DNA of 64,000 nt, from contig RCTD01000020.1 in assembly GCA_014898415.1 (NCBI GenBank), positions 434,001-498,000 on the forward strand, read 5' to 3'. Numbering within the stretch: the first letter of the stretch is position 1; each line of letters opens with the position of its first letter. Positions 35,900 through 48,055 of the stretch are shown one piece after another. The position numbers were made by a program, and so were the translations under genes. The notes under the pieces are model-generated. The model saw nothing but the letters and a program-made list of their open reading frames with translations. It made no database searches and was not told where the DNA came from. The stretch comes from Stromatinia cepivora (lineage: Eukaryota > Ascomycota > Leotiomycetes > Helotiales > Sclerotiniaceae).

Positions 35900-36842
35900 C
35901 TAATTATCGATCACTGAAACTGTTTGATTGTTCTCAATCTTGTATTTCTGTTCTTCAATGCATCTCATCTTTCCCGCTGCCTCTTTTGCTGAATTCCTAG
36001 TCTCCTCCATCAGCACCTCACAGCCAGCAAAAATTTCAAATCTCCGCATCCAAAAATGCCACCGCTCCAAGGAAAGCTTAGGCTCACCCTGCCACAACGG
36101 TCCTCCTTGGCTAGCATACCCACCCACATTTCCCCCATCCAATGACATTAATTCCCCAGCCATGGTGATCCACTCCGCTGCCATCGGTACCAGGTAGTCG
36201 CTCGAAAGCGCATGGGATGCGTTAGAAGCTTCGAATTCATACTCCAATGCATCTTGCAATGCAGTCAATGCATACATCATATTACTATCCTCAAACCCAG
36301 CTTTCGCCAATCGCACCAAAAAACTCGATAAGTTTCGAAATTTGAACCGGTTCTCGTTTTGATCCTTTTGAAATGTCATAACCCGCACGTCGCATCTACA
36401 TACCTATCAGTCTGGTACTAATAGTGATCGTAGTTCCAATCGAGCCTCAAATTTCGGGGATGTAACAAAAATAAAATCTACTCACGGGACCACTCCTCGA
36501 TTGCAGCTGGACCTAATCTACTCCCTATAAACAAGGGTAGCTTTCGAATCTCGAAAAAGAGTTCAATCTATTCATCTCTGGTCTTTGGTACGGGACCGGT
36601 GATGCAAGCTTGACATGCATCTCATCCAGCTCGAGAAATAACGATGCCGTGTCCTCGCGATACAAACCATCCTCTTGTTCATTACCTGGGTGAAGCATAT
36701 TGATTTTCTCGGCAGCTTCGCGTGGGGAAATTTGCGAAGCTGAGGGTTGAATAAGGTCGTTGAAGACGTTGTAGAGATGAACACCCCTGTCCCAGGGATT
36801 GTCGTCATCGAGAAATTCGAGATGTAAGGGGATCGAAGTCAT
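35900..36842 (-). pseudogene. DUF3632-like gene with broken frame
   Basis: Reading from ATG 36842: LEFLDDDNPWDRGVHLYNVF, then KINMLHPGN, ELDEMHVKLASPVPYQRPEM, then the frame is lost; one frame over it resumes IELFFEIRKLPLFIGSRLG / PAAIEEWS, ending at a GTGAGT donor (36480-36485). A third block (36388-35900) reads MTFQKDQNENRFKFRNLSSF, LVRLAKAGFEDSNMMYALTA, LQDALEYEFE ... MAAEWITMAGELM. This order and wording resemble the fungal DUF3632 family (about 300 residues, function unknown). The first break needs one added base near 36568-36573. The intron after EEWS also has no acceptor that keeps frame. So there are at least two disruptions: a pseudogene or sequence errors. The family assignment is from memory and only moderately sure. 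Confidence 0.5.
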
Positions 36843-38415
36843 TGTGAATAAGTGAGAGAATATGAAGAGAAATCAATAGAATTCCCTTGAAGCTTGTTTG
36901 TGTAGATATGGTGCTGTGTCGTTGACTGATGCCTTCCGCGACTTTGTTATGTACGTATACGATAGTGGTCAGGTGATCACCTTACTGCTGCACTCGTACC
37001 TAGGTATATTTAGATAAGCGGCCGTGCTCCGCATATAAAGCTTTTGAACGATATCAGGAGGACACAAGCTTATCAATGAGTGAAGATTGTATGAGCCGCT
37101 TGTACGTAGTTTAATTGTGAAGCTGCTGTGCCTAGTGATCAGTGAGTCATATTTCAAATCCTTTTTGACTTGCATAGCCAAAAAAAAACCTCAAGTGTGC
37201 AGTGAATAGATTCCAGAACTCTCACTATCTAGTCAGCAAGCAGGGCCGAGGGGTCACGGCAATTTTTCACAATGAGCGGGAGACATCCAACATCTAGATT
37301 CCCACCCTTCGGATATTGGTCGACAACCGTAGTCACTCAGCCTTTCGCGTCCGCTGCACCGCCAGCTCAACGAGTCAACACCATAGCCGAGGAGGCTTTT
37401 GGTCAAGACTTTTGAGGTATTCCCGCTATTTCTAGAACTTAGAAACATGGTATTGGAAATCTCTTGAGGGAAAGAGGTGTGAGTACCCAGATTACTTTGA
37501 GTATCTATGACTACTCCATTGAGTGCTCAATTGCATATTAGTGCGAATGCTGACAAAAGGAGATTCTGCAGTGCATAAAAAGAAGAGAGGCTGAAACTAG
37601 GAGTAGCTCTAAACCATCAAAAAGCCAAGCAGTCTTCAAACCACAAATTTAAGATAGAGAAACATTAAGCTAAGCGAGGATTCACAACTACGGGATGTGG
37701 AGGGCCTGGAAAGATGTTTAGCATTTCATGGGTCGATGTTTTCTCACCTCTTGTGCTTGATTTTGCGTTTGAGATTCACACTTTAGGTCTTCTCAATCGT
37801 AATGGCATAGTGTGATAAGCAAATGAACAGCTTGCAAAATGCCGTCACAATAACCATGTCCCCGCTGATCTGACGAGACAGCACTTATCAGGACGTTTTC
37901 TTTGACTTTGCTGAGCTTGATAATTATCTTTCACAGATGGTATATATGATGCAGAGAAGCACTAGCGAACAATGCGTCAGTAGGAAGCAATGCGCTCCTT
38001 TTGAAGCTCATTTCAGCGACAACGGGATTTTGGGTGCTGAGATAGCACGTAATTGGGGTTCTAGGAATCCACAAAGATCATACTGTGAGTATTTTTCCAA
38101 AGTTGACATTAATCTTATTCAACTAGGGTCCAAAATCACAACAATCGAGATATTCAACAATCTCTTCCATTACTGATCAACAGCTATTGTTAGCAAATAG
38201 CCATCACTTGCTGGCATTACTACTAATGAATGGTAATATGATAACAACTTATATTGGGTATTTTGACACTTTAATTCTTACATACTTGCATCCTCATGCC
38301 TGCCTAGGCCCTTTCACAATATACCCATTTATACCATCCCCATTAGCGATCCAATATCCTTGACCTCGCCAGCTTTTCTCTATACGCCAGTGCAATATCA
38401 TTTCCGTATCCTTAC
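36843..38415. other. intergenic, no gene supported
   Basis: About 1.6 kb of ordinary base composition with short motif-free frames on both strands. Confidence 0.45.
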
Positions 38416-39539
38416 TCACGCTCTTGTAAGTCCCCACATGAAGATCAATTGCACAGGGTATGAGTAGATGAAGAGAAATTGTGTCCTTCGGCTCTTCTGC
38501 GATCGTGCTACGGTTTGCATAGTACCTCGCTCATCGGTGGTATTTTCGGGAAGGAGAACATATTTTAAGGATCGTAACTGTTTTTTTGGTGTTAGAGCCT
38601 TATAGAGATGAAGTTTGGGAGGTGAACGTACCAGAAACAAAGCGTTGGCGAGGAAAGTATAGCTAAAAACAGTCCATCCAATCCATCCGCCAGTCCCCTT
38701 TCCACCATTGATAATCTCACTAACAACCAGAGTAGCGATAACTCCAACGAACTTGTATCCCGAGTACGCGACCAAATCAAGTAGCTGCGACTCGTTGGAA
38801 ATGGATAGGAGGTAACATCCAAGCTTCAATCCCAGAATTTCAATAAACACAATAAAAAATGCCCATCCTGCCGTTGATCCAAGAAGTTCTGGTTGAAACG
38901 CGCCTCGGAGGCCAGCTAAAAGTGTGGAAAGCAGGATATATGTTACAAGTGCCATTACTATAAGGAGGTCAGCTTATGAGTTTAGCGCGCATGGAAGTGG
39001 TCATACCTGGAATATACATATCTGGACTATTGAGATCATCTCTAGGAGGTAAAAACCATCCTTCTTGGCCACTTGGGCCGATCGACTGTTTTCTCGACCA
39101 AGGCTTATGTCTCCATGGGAATAAGACCAAAAATAACTTGTTGACAACATATCCATTTGAAACATTAAAGTAATGTTTCAGCGCCGAAACATTGACATAT
39201 CGATTGAACTATTCAAAATCAGAACCTCGTCTCCATTTCTAAAGCCTCAGATACTGACGTTTTGTTCCACGTATTCCGTTCCATGTTTTAAAGCTGTTTG
39301 TCCAACTTGGAATCCCATTTGCGCCGTAGGATCATTTATGAAGCCTCCATATGCGCCGAATGCGCCAGCACCTCCCGGAGCCTGAGGTTGATAGGGATTT
39401 CCATATGATTGATGCTGTTGTTGTGGGACAGGCGGAGGTGGTGATCGTAGCTGCGGGACAGTAGAAACATGTTGAGGTACGGGTGATGGAGAGGGGGAGA
39501 GTTCGCCGGGGGAAAGTTCCCATAATTTGATCGTTGCAT
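38416..39539 (-). CDS. YIF1: YIF1, Golgi/COPII-vesicle multispanning protein, with one-base frameshift in exon 1
   Basis: Four exons: 39259-39539, 39007-39208, 38632-38957, 38416-38577. Hallmarks: AYGGFINDPTAQMGFQVGQT, RYVNVSALKHYFNVSNGYVV, NKLFLVLFPWRHKPWSRK, FLPPRDDLNSPDMYIPVMAL, then about five TM helices and LLRSLKYVLLPE..RRTQFLFIYSYPVQ. Yif1 with Yip1 acts in ER-Golgi transport and binds Rab GTPases. The natural start MQRSNYGNFPPANSPPLHHP (39539) is out of frame with the following VPQHVSTVPQLRSPPPPVPQ; the exons sum to 971 nt, one short of 324 codons, so exactly one base is missing near 39478-39484. The last intron (54 nt, 38578-38631) is open in frame and easily retained by error: splicing joins ANALFL directly to LRSLKY. 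No intron explains the exon-1 shift. Confidence 0.9.
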
Positions 39540-39907
39540 ATTGGAGTCTTGCAGAAAAAAGATGAATAGTATATGGTCCGGTTGATAGTATGAGACTTAG
39601 AATATTAAGAAGGTGTAATGTAGTATAGCTGTCGTAGAATCAAGTGAGAATCGCGTTCAGGTCGAACACATTTCCATAAAGCATTGGAGTTTTGGATGGC
39701 TGCTATAAAAGGTGAACACTGCCGCTTTATTAGTCGAGCTTTATCAGCTTATCAGTGATGCTTGGCGCATTCACAACTGCGTACTTTTAGAAGAAAGTGT
39801 CCATTTGGATCCATAATCTTCTTTCATGGACTTCTTTTAATAGTGCGGTCGGTATTTATATTCTACAAAGACATTATTACGACTGTTACGAATTACGGAT
39901 AATCAAA
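39540..39907. promoter_or_regulatory. bidirectional promoter region between YIF1 and SRP receptor alpha
   Basis: 368 bp between the two start codons. Both products serve the early secretory pathway, so shared control is plausible, although no specific motif is called. Confidence 0.5.
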
Positions 39908-42058
39908 ATGTTGGATACCTTTGAGATCCTAACTACCTCTGGAGTTGTACTCTGGTCGAAACAATTTTCCCCCGTCAGCCCTGCGGTTATTAACAGCCTT
40001 ATTACGAATGTCTTCATTGAAGAACGTACCTTACCTGGCGCCGGAGTTGCAGATGATGTTTCGGCTGCGAGTAATCCCCCTTTTAAACATGATCAACATA
40101 CTTTGAAATGGACGACATGCAAAGAATTAGGCTTGATATTTGTGGTATGTAAAGCTAATCGTGTGGCGCAACTTTTTTGGATTTCCGTGGCTTTTCATAC
40201 TAACTTATCTCGCAGGTTGTATATCGGTCATTGCTACATCTCTCATGGATTGATAAACTGGTGGATAATGTTAAGACAATTTTCGTGGACCTGTATGGTG
40301 ATCAATTGAAAAAACCGCATACAACTGTTGTCGAATGTCCTTTTGACGAATATTTCGACCAACAAGTGCGAGAATTGGAGAAGAATGCTTTAAATCAGGA
40401 TGCTAGAGTTGCAGAGGCTTCCGCTTTTGAAGAGTCTATTCCCCTGATTTCTGCAACCTCAGATGATGAGGCGCCACCATTGCCCGGATCACTCTCGAGA
40501 GGTATGCGCCAGCGGATCTCTTAAACGCAAACTTACTAACATTTTCTAGGACAGTCTAAGAATAATGTTAAAGACCTCCCTTCGCCCGAATTAACCCCTC
40601 TTGGAACACCCATTTCACGGCCGAGTACACCTGCGAGCCACATAATAAGCGCGAAAGCAGGACCGGGTGGAAAAGTTTCTCGAAGGGCTAGAAAAGCCGC
40701 CCAGACCCCTACGTATGCTTCATCCGGGGACGAATCCCACAAGAAAGTTAGAAATGCGAAGACTGGACCAAAGAAGGGAAGGAAGTGGGATGCAGAAGGA
40801 ATGGTAGATGAGGATAGTGATACCCCACTCGACTATTCAGCGCCCGCAAACGGAGCTACTTCAGGGGAAGATGAGGGTCGCCCAGGTGCCGTGGAAGGAG
40901 TCGAACAAACTTCTTGGGGCTCGAAGACTGGAAAGGGACAGTTCGTACTGAAGGATCTTGAAGACGAAGTCCACTCAATTTTAGATTCCGCAAATGCCAA
41001 AAAGGCTGGATCCACCACCTCATCAACTGGTCTAGTAGGATCTAGTTTCAGCGCTATTGGAGGGTTATTTAGGAATGTCGTCGGAGGAAAGACTTTGACC
41101 AAGGAAGATTTGGATAAAGCCATGAAGGGGATGGAGGATCATTTATTGCGGAAAAACGTTGCTCGCGAAGCGGCAATGAGATTATGCGAAGGTGTAGAGC
41201 GGGAATTAATAGGGGTAAAGACCGGAAGCTTTGAAAGTACGTATTGCACATGATTGACCATTGGAGCATCACTAACTATTTTAAGGCGTCCAAGCAAGAA
41301 TTGCAACAGCTATGGAATCATCGCTAAGGAAAATCCTTACACCTACATCATCTCTTGATCTCCTTCGAGAAATTGACGCTGTTGTCTCACCTCCAGCTTT
41401 GTCATTGAAAAAAAAGAGACCATACGTCATGTCTATCGTCGGAGTCAATGGCGTCGGCAAATCAACAAATCTTTCGAAGATTTGTTACTTCCTTTTACAA
41501 AACAAGTACAAAGTCCTCGTTGTAGCTTGTGATACCTTCAGATCTGGAGCCGTGGAACAATTAGCCGTACACGTACGAAATCTAAAAGAGCTCACCGCGA
41601 GAGAAGGTGGCCAGGTAGAGCTCTACCAAAAGGGATACGGAAAAGATGCCGCAAACGTAGCTAAGGATGCTGTCTCATTCGCCGCTCAAGAAGGCTACGA
41701 TGTAGTCTTAATTGACACAGCCGGTCGTCGCCACAACGATCAACGCCTCATGTCCTCGCTTGAAAAATTCGCCAAATTCGCTCAACCAGATAAAATCCTC
41801 ATGGTAGGCGAGGCACTCGTAGGCACGGATTCAGTAGCGCAAGCGCGAAACTTTAACGCGGCCTTTGGACAAGGGAGATCACTGGATGGTTTCATCATCA
41901 GTAAGTGTGATACTGTGGGAGATATGGTGGGGACACTGGTTAGTATGGTTCATGCTACGAATGTTCCGGTCCTGTTTGTGGGCGTTGGTCAGCATTATAG
42001 TGATTTGAGGAATTTGAGTGTTAAGTGGGCGGTGGAGAAATTGATGGCGGGGAATTAG
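39908..42058 (+). CDS. SRP101: signal recognition particle receptor subunit alpha (660 aa)
   Basis: Four exons: 39908-40144, 40216-40501, 40550-41236, 41286-42058; total 1983 nt in frame. The N-terminal SRX/longin-like domain (MLDTFEILTTSGVVLWSKQF ... IFVVVYRSLLHLSWIDKLVD) binds the membrane-bound beta subunit. A charged, Lys/Ser-rich linker (about 150-270) follows. The C-terminal NG domain starts near 320 and carries the SRP GTPase motifs: GVNGVGKSTNLSKI (about 456), ACDTFRSGAVEQL, LIDTAGR (about 547), IISKCDTVGD in place of T-K-x-D, and VGVGQHYSDLRNL. The protein docks ribosome-SRP complexes at the ER translocon. The symbol is that of the yeast ortholog. The acceptor of intron 3 is AAG. Confidence 0.96.
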
Positions 42059-42889
42059 GCGGGTGACCTGTTCTGTTCCTTCTTCTAGGTCTAGGTCTAG
42101 GTCTAGTTTTCAACTCGGGTACCATATGAATATAATAGTATGGGTGTGTCCAACTCATATAATATCTGCTCCAAATATTGAAACCTTTTGAAAAGCCCAA
42201 ATCGGAGATATTCAGTTCATCGGTGGAAGTAAATACTAACCACCCACACATCACATCTCATCTCATCTCATCCCATCTCTTCGCCCTATAATTTAATAAT
42301 ATTTATAAGTATTATCTAAATCAATAACAAAAACCATATTAAAATCCCCACACCAGCACGAACTGACATCATATCTCATTCGACATATATTAGATAAAAT
42401 ATCTATGATATCTATGATAACCTTGGAAGTTGAAGTTCGGGGGGTAATGAGGGGGGTTGGGGTTATATAATGTATTGTATAGGTATGATTTTGTTTGGTG
42501 TGATTATCTAGTATGAGTTTGATAGTTGGGTGAGATGAATGAGATGAATGAGATGAATGAGATTTAGTTTTTAGTAGGAGTGGGGAGTGGGGAGTTTAGG
42601 AAATGGAGGAAGGGGTTTGACGAGGGGAGTGTTGGATAATGTGAAATCTGTGTTCAGGTTAATTGTTCAGGTTAATAGTTAAAAGTATCATAAACTTATG
42701 TATAGATGGAAGAGATGAGATATTTATATCAAAACCCATCTGATTATTTAGATGATTATTTCATAGATTCCATTGATATTGGTTAGGTATTGAATAATTA
42801 CTTCATAAATCTCATTAAAGCATTCATCGATTCATATGTACGAGTAAAACCATCGTGTGCACTTATCCCACAAGTCCATTACACCCACT
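42059..42889. other. convergent 3' flanks with several microsatellites
   Basis: Perfect (CTAGGT)n lies at 42085-42106, (CATCT)n at about 42250-42278, and (GAGATGAAT)n at about 42532-42563. No gene is present. Confidence 0.6.
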
Positions 42890-44695
42890 TTAGCAAACCG
42901 TCCTATGCACTCCATGACTCATCGGTCTTTCTCCTCCCTTACCCTGCCCTTTTCCATGCCTGTGTCCCAAACTTCCATGGGTTTTCTCCGCACTTCCATG
43001 CCCCTTACTCAAATGTTCATTCAGTATACTCAAATCTTGCTTATCATTGTCGATCAGATTCTGCGTCGTCGCACAAATATCCGCAATCAGTCGATCCAGA
43101 AGATCAAAACTCATACTTTCTCTAACGACCACTCTTAAAATTTCAATATTTTCTTCGTTGGGAGGAAGCGCGTAGTTGGGGATAATGTATTGTTTGGCGC
43201 GTAGAAGGTTGGAGATACTTTCTTGCTTGATGTGAGGGAATTCTTTCTTGAATTCGTCTGAGAAGCGGAAGGCGACGACGGGGAGACCGGCGTTGTAATC
43301 GGCGGATGTTTCGTCTTCGGCAAAGAAGACGGCAGCGCTTTGGCCTTGAGCTTTGTGTTCACCTTTCTTGCGGTGGATGTCAGAAACGCATGTGTACCAT
43401 CCTGTGGCTTCGAGAGATTTTGAGAGGAGACGAGCGTTGCTCAGGCAGTTTTCCATGATTTGACGGTAACCTTTGAAACCGAGGTGGATGAGATTATAGT
43501 ACTGAGCAATCACTTGAGCGCCTGGCCTAGAAAAGTTGAGAGTGTAGGATGTTTCTGTTCCACCTAAATAGTGGAGTTCAAAGATGAGATGTTTGGGGAG
43601 GTAGGACTCGTCGCGCCAGATAATCCATCCTACGCCTGCATATACTAGACCAAACTTGTGACCGGATGTGTTAATAGATTTGACTCGGGGGAGCTCGAAG
43701 TTCCATTTTGAACCATCAGCTTGGGCATATGTGAATGGAGCCACAAATCCTCCCGACGCCGCATCGACATGAATTGGGATATCAATGCCGGTCTTGGCTT
43801 CATAGTCGTCGAGGATCTTAGAGATTTCTTCAACTGGTTCGTAGTGGCCGGTGTACGTGCTTCCGAGAATAACGAAGACACCAATGGTATTTTCATCGAT
43901 ATTTTCTTTGACCAAGTCTGGGTCAAGTCTGTAATTTGACTTTTCAGAGACTGGAAGGATTCTAGCCTCAACCTCAAAGTATCGGGCGAATTTCTCAAGA
44001 GCTACTTGAGCATTGGCTCCCATAATGATATTTGGCTTGGATTTATCCTTTCCATCAGCATCACGTTTTTCTTGCCAACGTCTTTTCATAGCTAATCCAC
44101 CAAGATGGATGGCTTCTGAAGAACCAGTTGTTGCAGATCCAATCGCTTTCTCTCCCTTCTGCGCCCCCCAGAGATTTGCGATAATGGAAACACATCTTGC
44201 GTGTATTTGCATCATTGCTGGATATTCATCCGCATCAGACATATTCTTGGAAATATTTTCGAACATCAATTGTTCAGCATGAGATTCCATGTATGTACCG
44301 ACGAAACTGGTGGTAAAATTAGTAATTGTCAACCGACTTGTCTTTTCTCTGAAAAGTCAAAGGGGTAAACATACCTTGCCAGATTCAAATTAGGTCTGCC
44401 ATCAAGATCTAGTTCATCCTTCAAAATTTGATGAACAGTATCGGCCGGTGCGCCATCTTGTGGTATTTGGAATTTGGATATTTCTTGTTGGGAAGCATAT
44501 CGAGTGGAGTATGGGGTGATGTGAGAGGTTCCTCCTCTGGTATGTACATGCTTTTTACCGGCTTCTTTCATATGCATATGTTGAAGATTCTCAACAATCT
44601 CATCTGGATCGATCTGAATTGGAGAATTGGTCAGTCTGACCTTGAAAATTTGATACTTAAGGAGAGTATTGACTTACATGGCGTGCGAGAGACAT
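42890..44695 (-). CDS. glutamate decarboxylase, PLP-dependent (557 aa)
   Basis: Three exons: 44678-44695 (six codons), 44375-44613, 42890-44306; introns of 64 and 68 nt; total 1674 nt. Family landmarks in order: PNLNLASFVGTYMESHAEQL, IGSATTGSSEAIHLGGLAMK, HVDAASGGFVAPF (Asp contacting the PLP ring), SINTSGHKFGLVYAGVGW with the Schiff-base Lys at about 299, and ELHYLGGTETSYTLNFSRPG. It converts glutamate to GABA and CO2 in the cytosol, consuming a proton; in fungi this feeds the GABA shunt and acid or oxidative stress tolerance. The C-terminal 45 residues (SKGHGSAEKTHGSLGHRHGK...) are His/Gly/Lys-rich; a calmodulin site as in plants is not evident. The second acceptor was chosen because it gives the conserved A-S-F-V; an earlier AG would insert extra residues. 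Confidence 0.95.
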
Positions 44696-46071
44696 GGTGA
44701 TCAAATTGAGTTAGCAAGTTACAATGAGTTGTTACTAAGTATTTGCAAAAGTCGAAGGCGATGGAAATAGTAAGTTAATGTTAGCAGTATTGAGAATATA
44801 AGTAAATAGTTGATATCAATAACCTGGCTGGCACCAGAAAAGCCTTATGACGACATTCGATGATGTAGACTGAGTTAGGTTCTAGAGCTCCCAATTGCAA
44901 GCAACCAGCCACAAAAACCACATGAAGAGAGTTTCTTTTACCTGATAAATACCTTCCTGTCCAATTGAGATCCACGTGCATGGCTTATAAAACATGCTAT
45001 TGTGGAATCATGGATCATAGCGATTGAAGGTTGAAAGACTTCGCTAAGTATCATAGTGGCTCTTCGGAATTTATGCTAAAAAAGCTTGTTTCGTAACCCT
45101 GTATGAGGTCCTGAGTTGCGGAGCTGTTCCTTGAGTGGAGTTTCGAAACCTGAAGCTTGAGAAGTTCGACTGCTCAAGCTTGGAATGATATGTTGATTTC
45201 GGGCTGGGCTAGAACCTGGAGCTCAACATACATGAAGCTTGCATCCTCTTATCGTTATCGCCTCGATGACGATGAGACGGGAACCAGCTTTATCAACCAG
45301 CTTTCTCAGACTTTCGCAGCTTGGGAAGGCAAGAGAAATATATCTAAAATCTATGGCAGCTAAAACTATATATGCATTACTTAGCCGAGTAGTTCTAGGT
45401 TACAGGTTACATTCCTCTACTCCCTACTCTCAATTTTTTGTGAGAATACTTTCTATAAGTCTGCCAGTTACCGATCGACCTTTGCACACAAAATGTTACC
45501 TGCTGTTATGAGAGTTCCACGGACTTTCATTTACGCCTTGTCCGTCGGTCTTTGTAACATCCGATCGAGGGGTAATTCCAAAACGGGCAAAATGATTGGC
45601 TGGTAAGCTGCATAACTAACAGTGCGGCATAACGCCTTCCTTGAATGAATCGATGATGTTATGGATTTCGTCTTCTTACAAAGAAACACGCAAGCATTCA
45701 CTACCTCCGCCTCTTCCCCCTCTCTTGTACAGAAACTCGGTTTCTAAGAGGTATAATAAAGATCAATTAACTCGCATTTTCTGTATCCCATTCCAATTCT
45801 CCGTTAGTTTTTTCTTCAGCATTTACTTCATATCAAATCAGCAAATTCAAGCTAATCCATTCCCAAATTCTTCTGGTGATTTGCCTTTGCTTCATACTGT
45901 TTCGGGAACTAATTGGACCCGAGCCGAGTTGCCTCGTATCAGAAAAGCTGCATTTACGCGGGGAGAGAAGGCGTCATTGATTACTAGTATCTTGGCCCTG
46001 ATCAGCATTCCATTTATATTCATATCTACCTAGATCCTCGCCTCTCTCTTTTTCTAATCAATTATTTCAAT
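44696..46071. other. intergenic, no gene supported
   Basis: About 1.4 kb between divergent GAD and the fasciclin gene. An open frame at 45641-46033 is just upstream of the fasciclin start and looks like leader sequence rather than protein. Confidence 0.45.
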
Positions 46072-47558
46072 ATGAAGTTCTCAACTACTCTTTTGCCCCT
46101 CGCGGCAGTTTCTACTGCCTTCGTTATTCCTGATGAACAGATAACCAATCAGATCATCATTGAATCTCAGACAAGTTCAAAGACATGGCTCGATAGAATT
46201 TCAGAGACTAAAGACAATGTTTTCCCCCATGCCGAAAAATCCTTTAAAGATGCAGTTGCATTCAGCGAGAATGCTCTCGATAATGCCATCGATAGCCTCT
46301 CCGAGGCTGGTGAAAGAGCCCAAAATGTCATTGAATGTCACCACTCAATGTCAAAGTTTGATATATCCGGCTGGTTAGACTCTGCCATTTCTGCTGTCGA
46401 GGATATTAATATCTTTGATCACCCTCACGGAAAACCTCCTCACCACCCAAAGGATCCACACCATGGTCATGAAAAGCCTAATAAGACTATCTACGAATTA
46501 ATTGCTAGTAGCAAGTATACTACCAAGCTTGCTAAGCTCATCAATGAATATCCAGATATCGTTGATGCTTTGAATGGCACAAAGGCAAACTACACAGTAT
46601 TCGCACCAACTGATAAAGCGTTCGAGAAGATTCCAGATCATCATAAGAAACCTTCGAAGGAATTGATCAAGGCTGTCCTTGAATACCACGTATCTCCAGA
46701 TTTCTATCCAGCCGGTCGTGTTCTCGTTTCGCACACTATTCCAACCACATTGGATGAGAGTCGTCTTGGTGATGAACCTCAACGTCTTCGTGTTGGTTTA
46801 GGTCTCAAGGGGTTGGCCGTCAACTTCTACAGCAGAGTAGTTGCTGTCAATATTGTATGTCTCCACCGTCACTTCCTATTTCAAAACATAATACTAACTT
46901 CCTATAGTTCGGAACAAACGGAGTAGTTCACGGTGTCGATTCACTTCTCCTCCCACCTCCACCGGCTCTCAAAATCATTGAACTCCTCCCAGGCGAATTT
47001 TCAACTCTTCAGCTCGGTCTTGAGAAAACAGGTCTCTTCGATACCATTGCTACGTCACCACATACAGGAGGAACATTATTCGCACCCAGCAACTGGGCAT
47101 TCCAAAAGCTTGGCCCCAAAATCAATGCATTCCTCTTCAGCAAATACGGCGAAAAATATCTAAAAGCCCTTCTGAAATACCACGTCGTTGCAAACCAAAC
47201 TCTGTACTCTGATGCTTTCTACAAAGCCAAGTCTGATGATAAGAGCGTCAATCTTGTTGATGAGATCGATACTGCGGATATCCCCAAGGGACATTTCCAC
47301 GTTGATCTCCCTACCTTGTTGGAAAATAAGAGTCTCAGTATCGATATTGGAAGATTTGGTGGTTTCATTACTATCAAGATTAATGGGTTTAGTAGCGTTA
47401 GTGTTCAAGATGGCATTGCGAAGGATGGTGTCATTCATGTTTTGAGCTCGGTTTTAATTCCACCCAAGACTCCGGGAGGAGGGATGTGGGCTGGAGAAGA
47501 ATTGGAGGTAGAGGATTTGATGGAGAGATTGATTCCTTATATGAATGAGGAATTGTAA
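46072..47558 (+). CDS. secreted protein with two fasciclin (FAS1) domains (477 aa)
   Basis: Two exons, 46072-46854 and 46908-47558, with a 53-nt intron. A signal peptide (MKFSTTLLPLAAVSTAF) opens the protein. A helical N-terminal region (about 35-110) and a His/Pro-rich linker (HPHGKPPHHPKDPHHGHEK) precede the first FAS1 domain: KTIYELIASSKYTTKLAKLI, then NYTVFAPTDKAFEKIPDHHK (H1 box) and VLEYHVSP. The second has TGLFDTIATSP, GTLFAPSNWAFQKLG, LLKYHVVANQTLYSD, closing with DGVIHVLSSVLIPP (H2 box). FAS1 proteins mediate adhesion or wall association. No GPI-like hydrophobic end is seen, so it is probably secreted or wall-bound. Similar fungal fasciclin proteins are reported in the vacuole too (Fsc1 type), which I cannot exclude. 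Confidence 0.92.
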
Positions 47559-47728
47559 GATGTAGGACGAAGTAGGAATACGGGCCAAGGATAGAGATTT
47601 CGAAATTTGTATAGTATTATTGGATATAATTGAAAACAGATAACAAATAACAAACTTCACGATGTTTACCTATGTTGTGCATTGCAAAGTTTCCACCAGT
47701 TACATTCACTATCTGCCGGCCCCCAAAA

Positions 47729-47813
47729 GCCTCTCGCCGCATATATCATGCATTAAATATCACATGCTTACGTTGCCTCTCGCCGTATGTGTCATACATT
47801 AAATATCACATGC
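47729..47813. repeat. diverged 39-bp direct duplication (period 46 bp)
   Basis: GCCTCTCGCCG... copies at 47729-47767 and 47775-47813 match at 35 of 39 positions. The four differences are all transitions (C/T, A/G, A/G, G/A). A 7-bp spacer separates them. It lies in the interval between the fasciclin and GNAT genes, which is otherwise without features. Confidence 0.85.
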
Positions 47814-48055
47814 ATATCTATCTCTAAGAGCACTCACAGACCTTCCAACAGTTGGTCCTTAAAACATCTACTTAATAGTTATCGTCCTAATCCTAAATAT
47901 ACATAAACTCCCCCTCATCTTCTCGTCCTTACTCTCAATATAACCCTTGAGCAGATCACCAATTCATTTCATTTCAAGATTTCTCTTTAACCCCATTCTC
48001 AAATCCCCATCCATTTATTATATTAACATTCGAGAGTTTTTGACAAAACTACATC

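Noticed and set aside
45641..46033. 130-codon frame just upstream of the fasciclin gene
   Set aside because: It is low-complexity pyrimidine-rich leader sequence ending 40 bp before the fasciclin ATG, and has no conserved feature.
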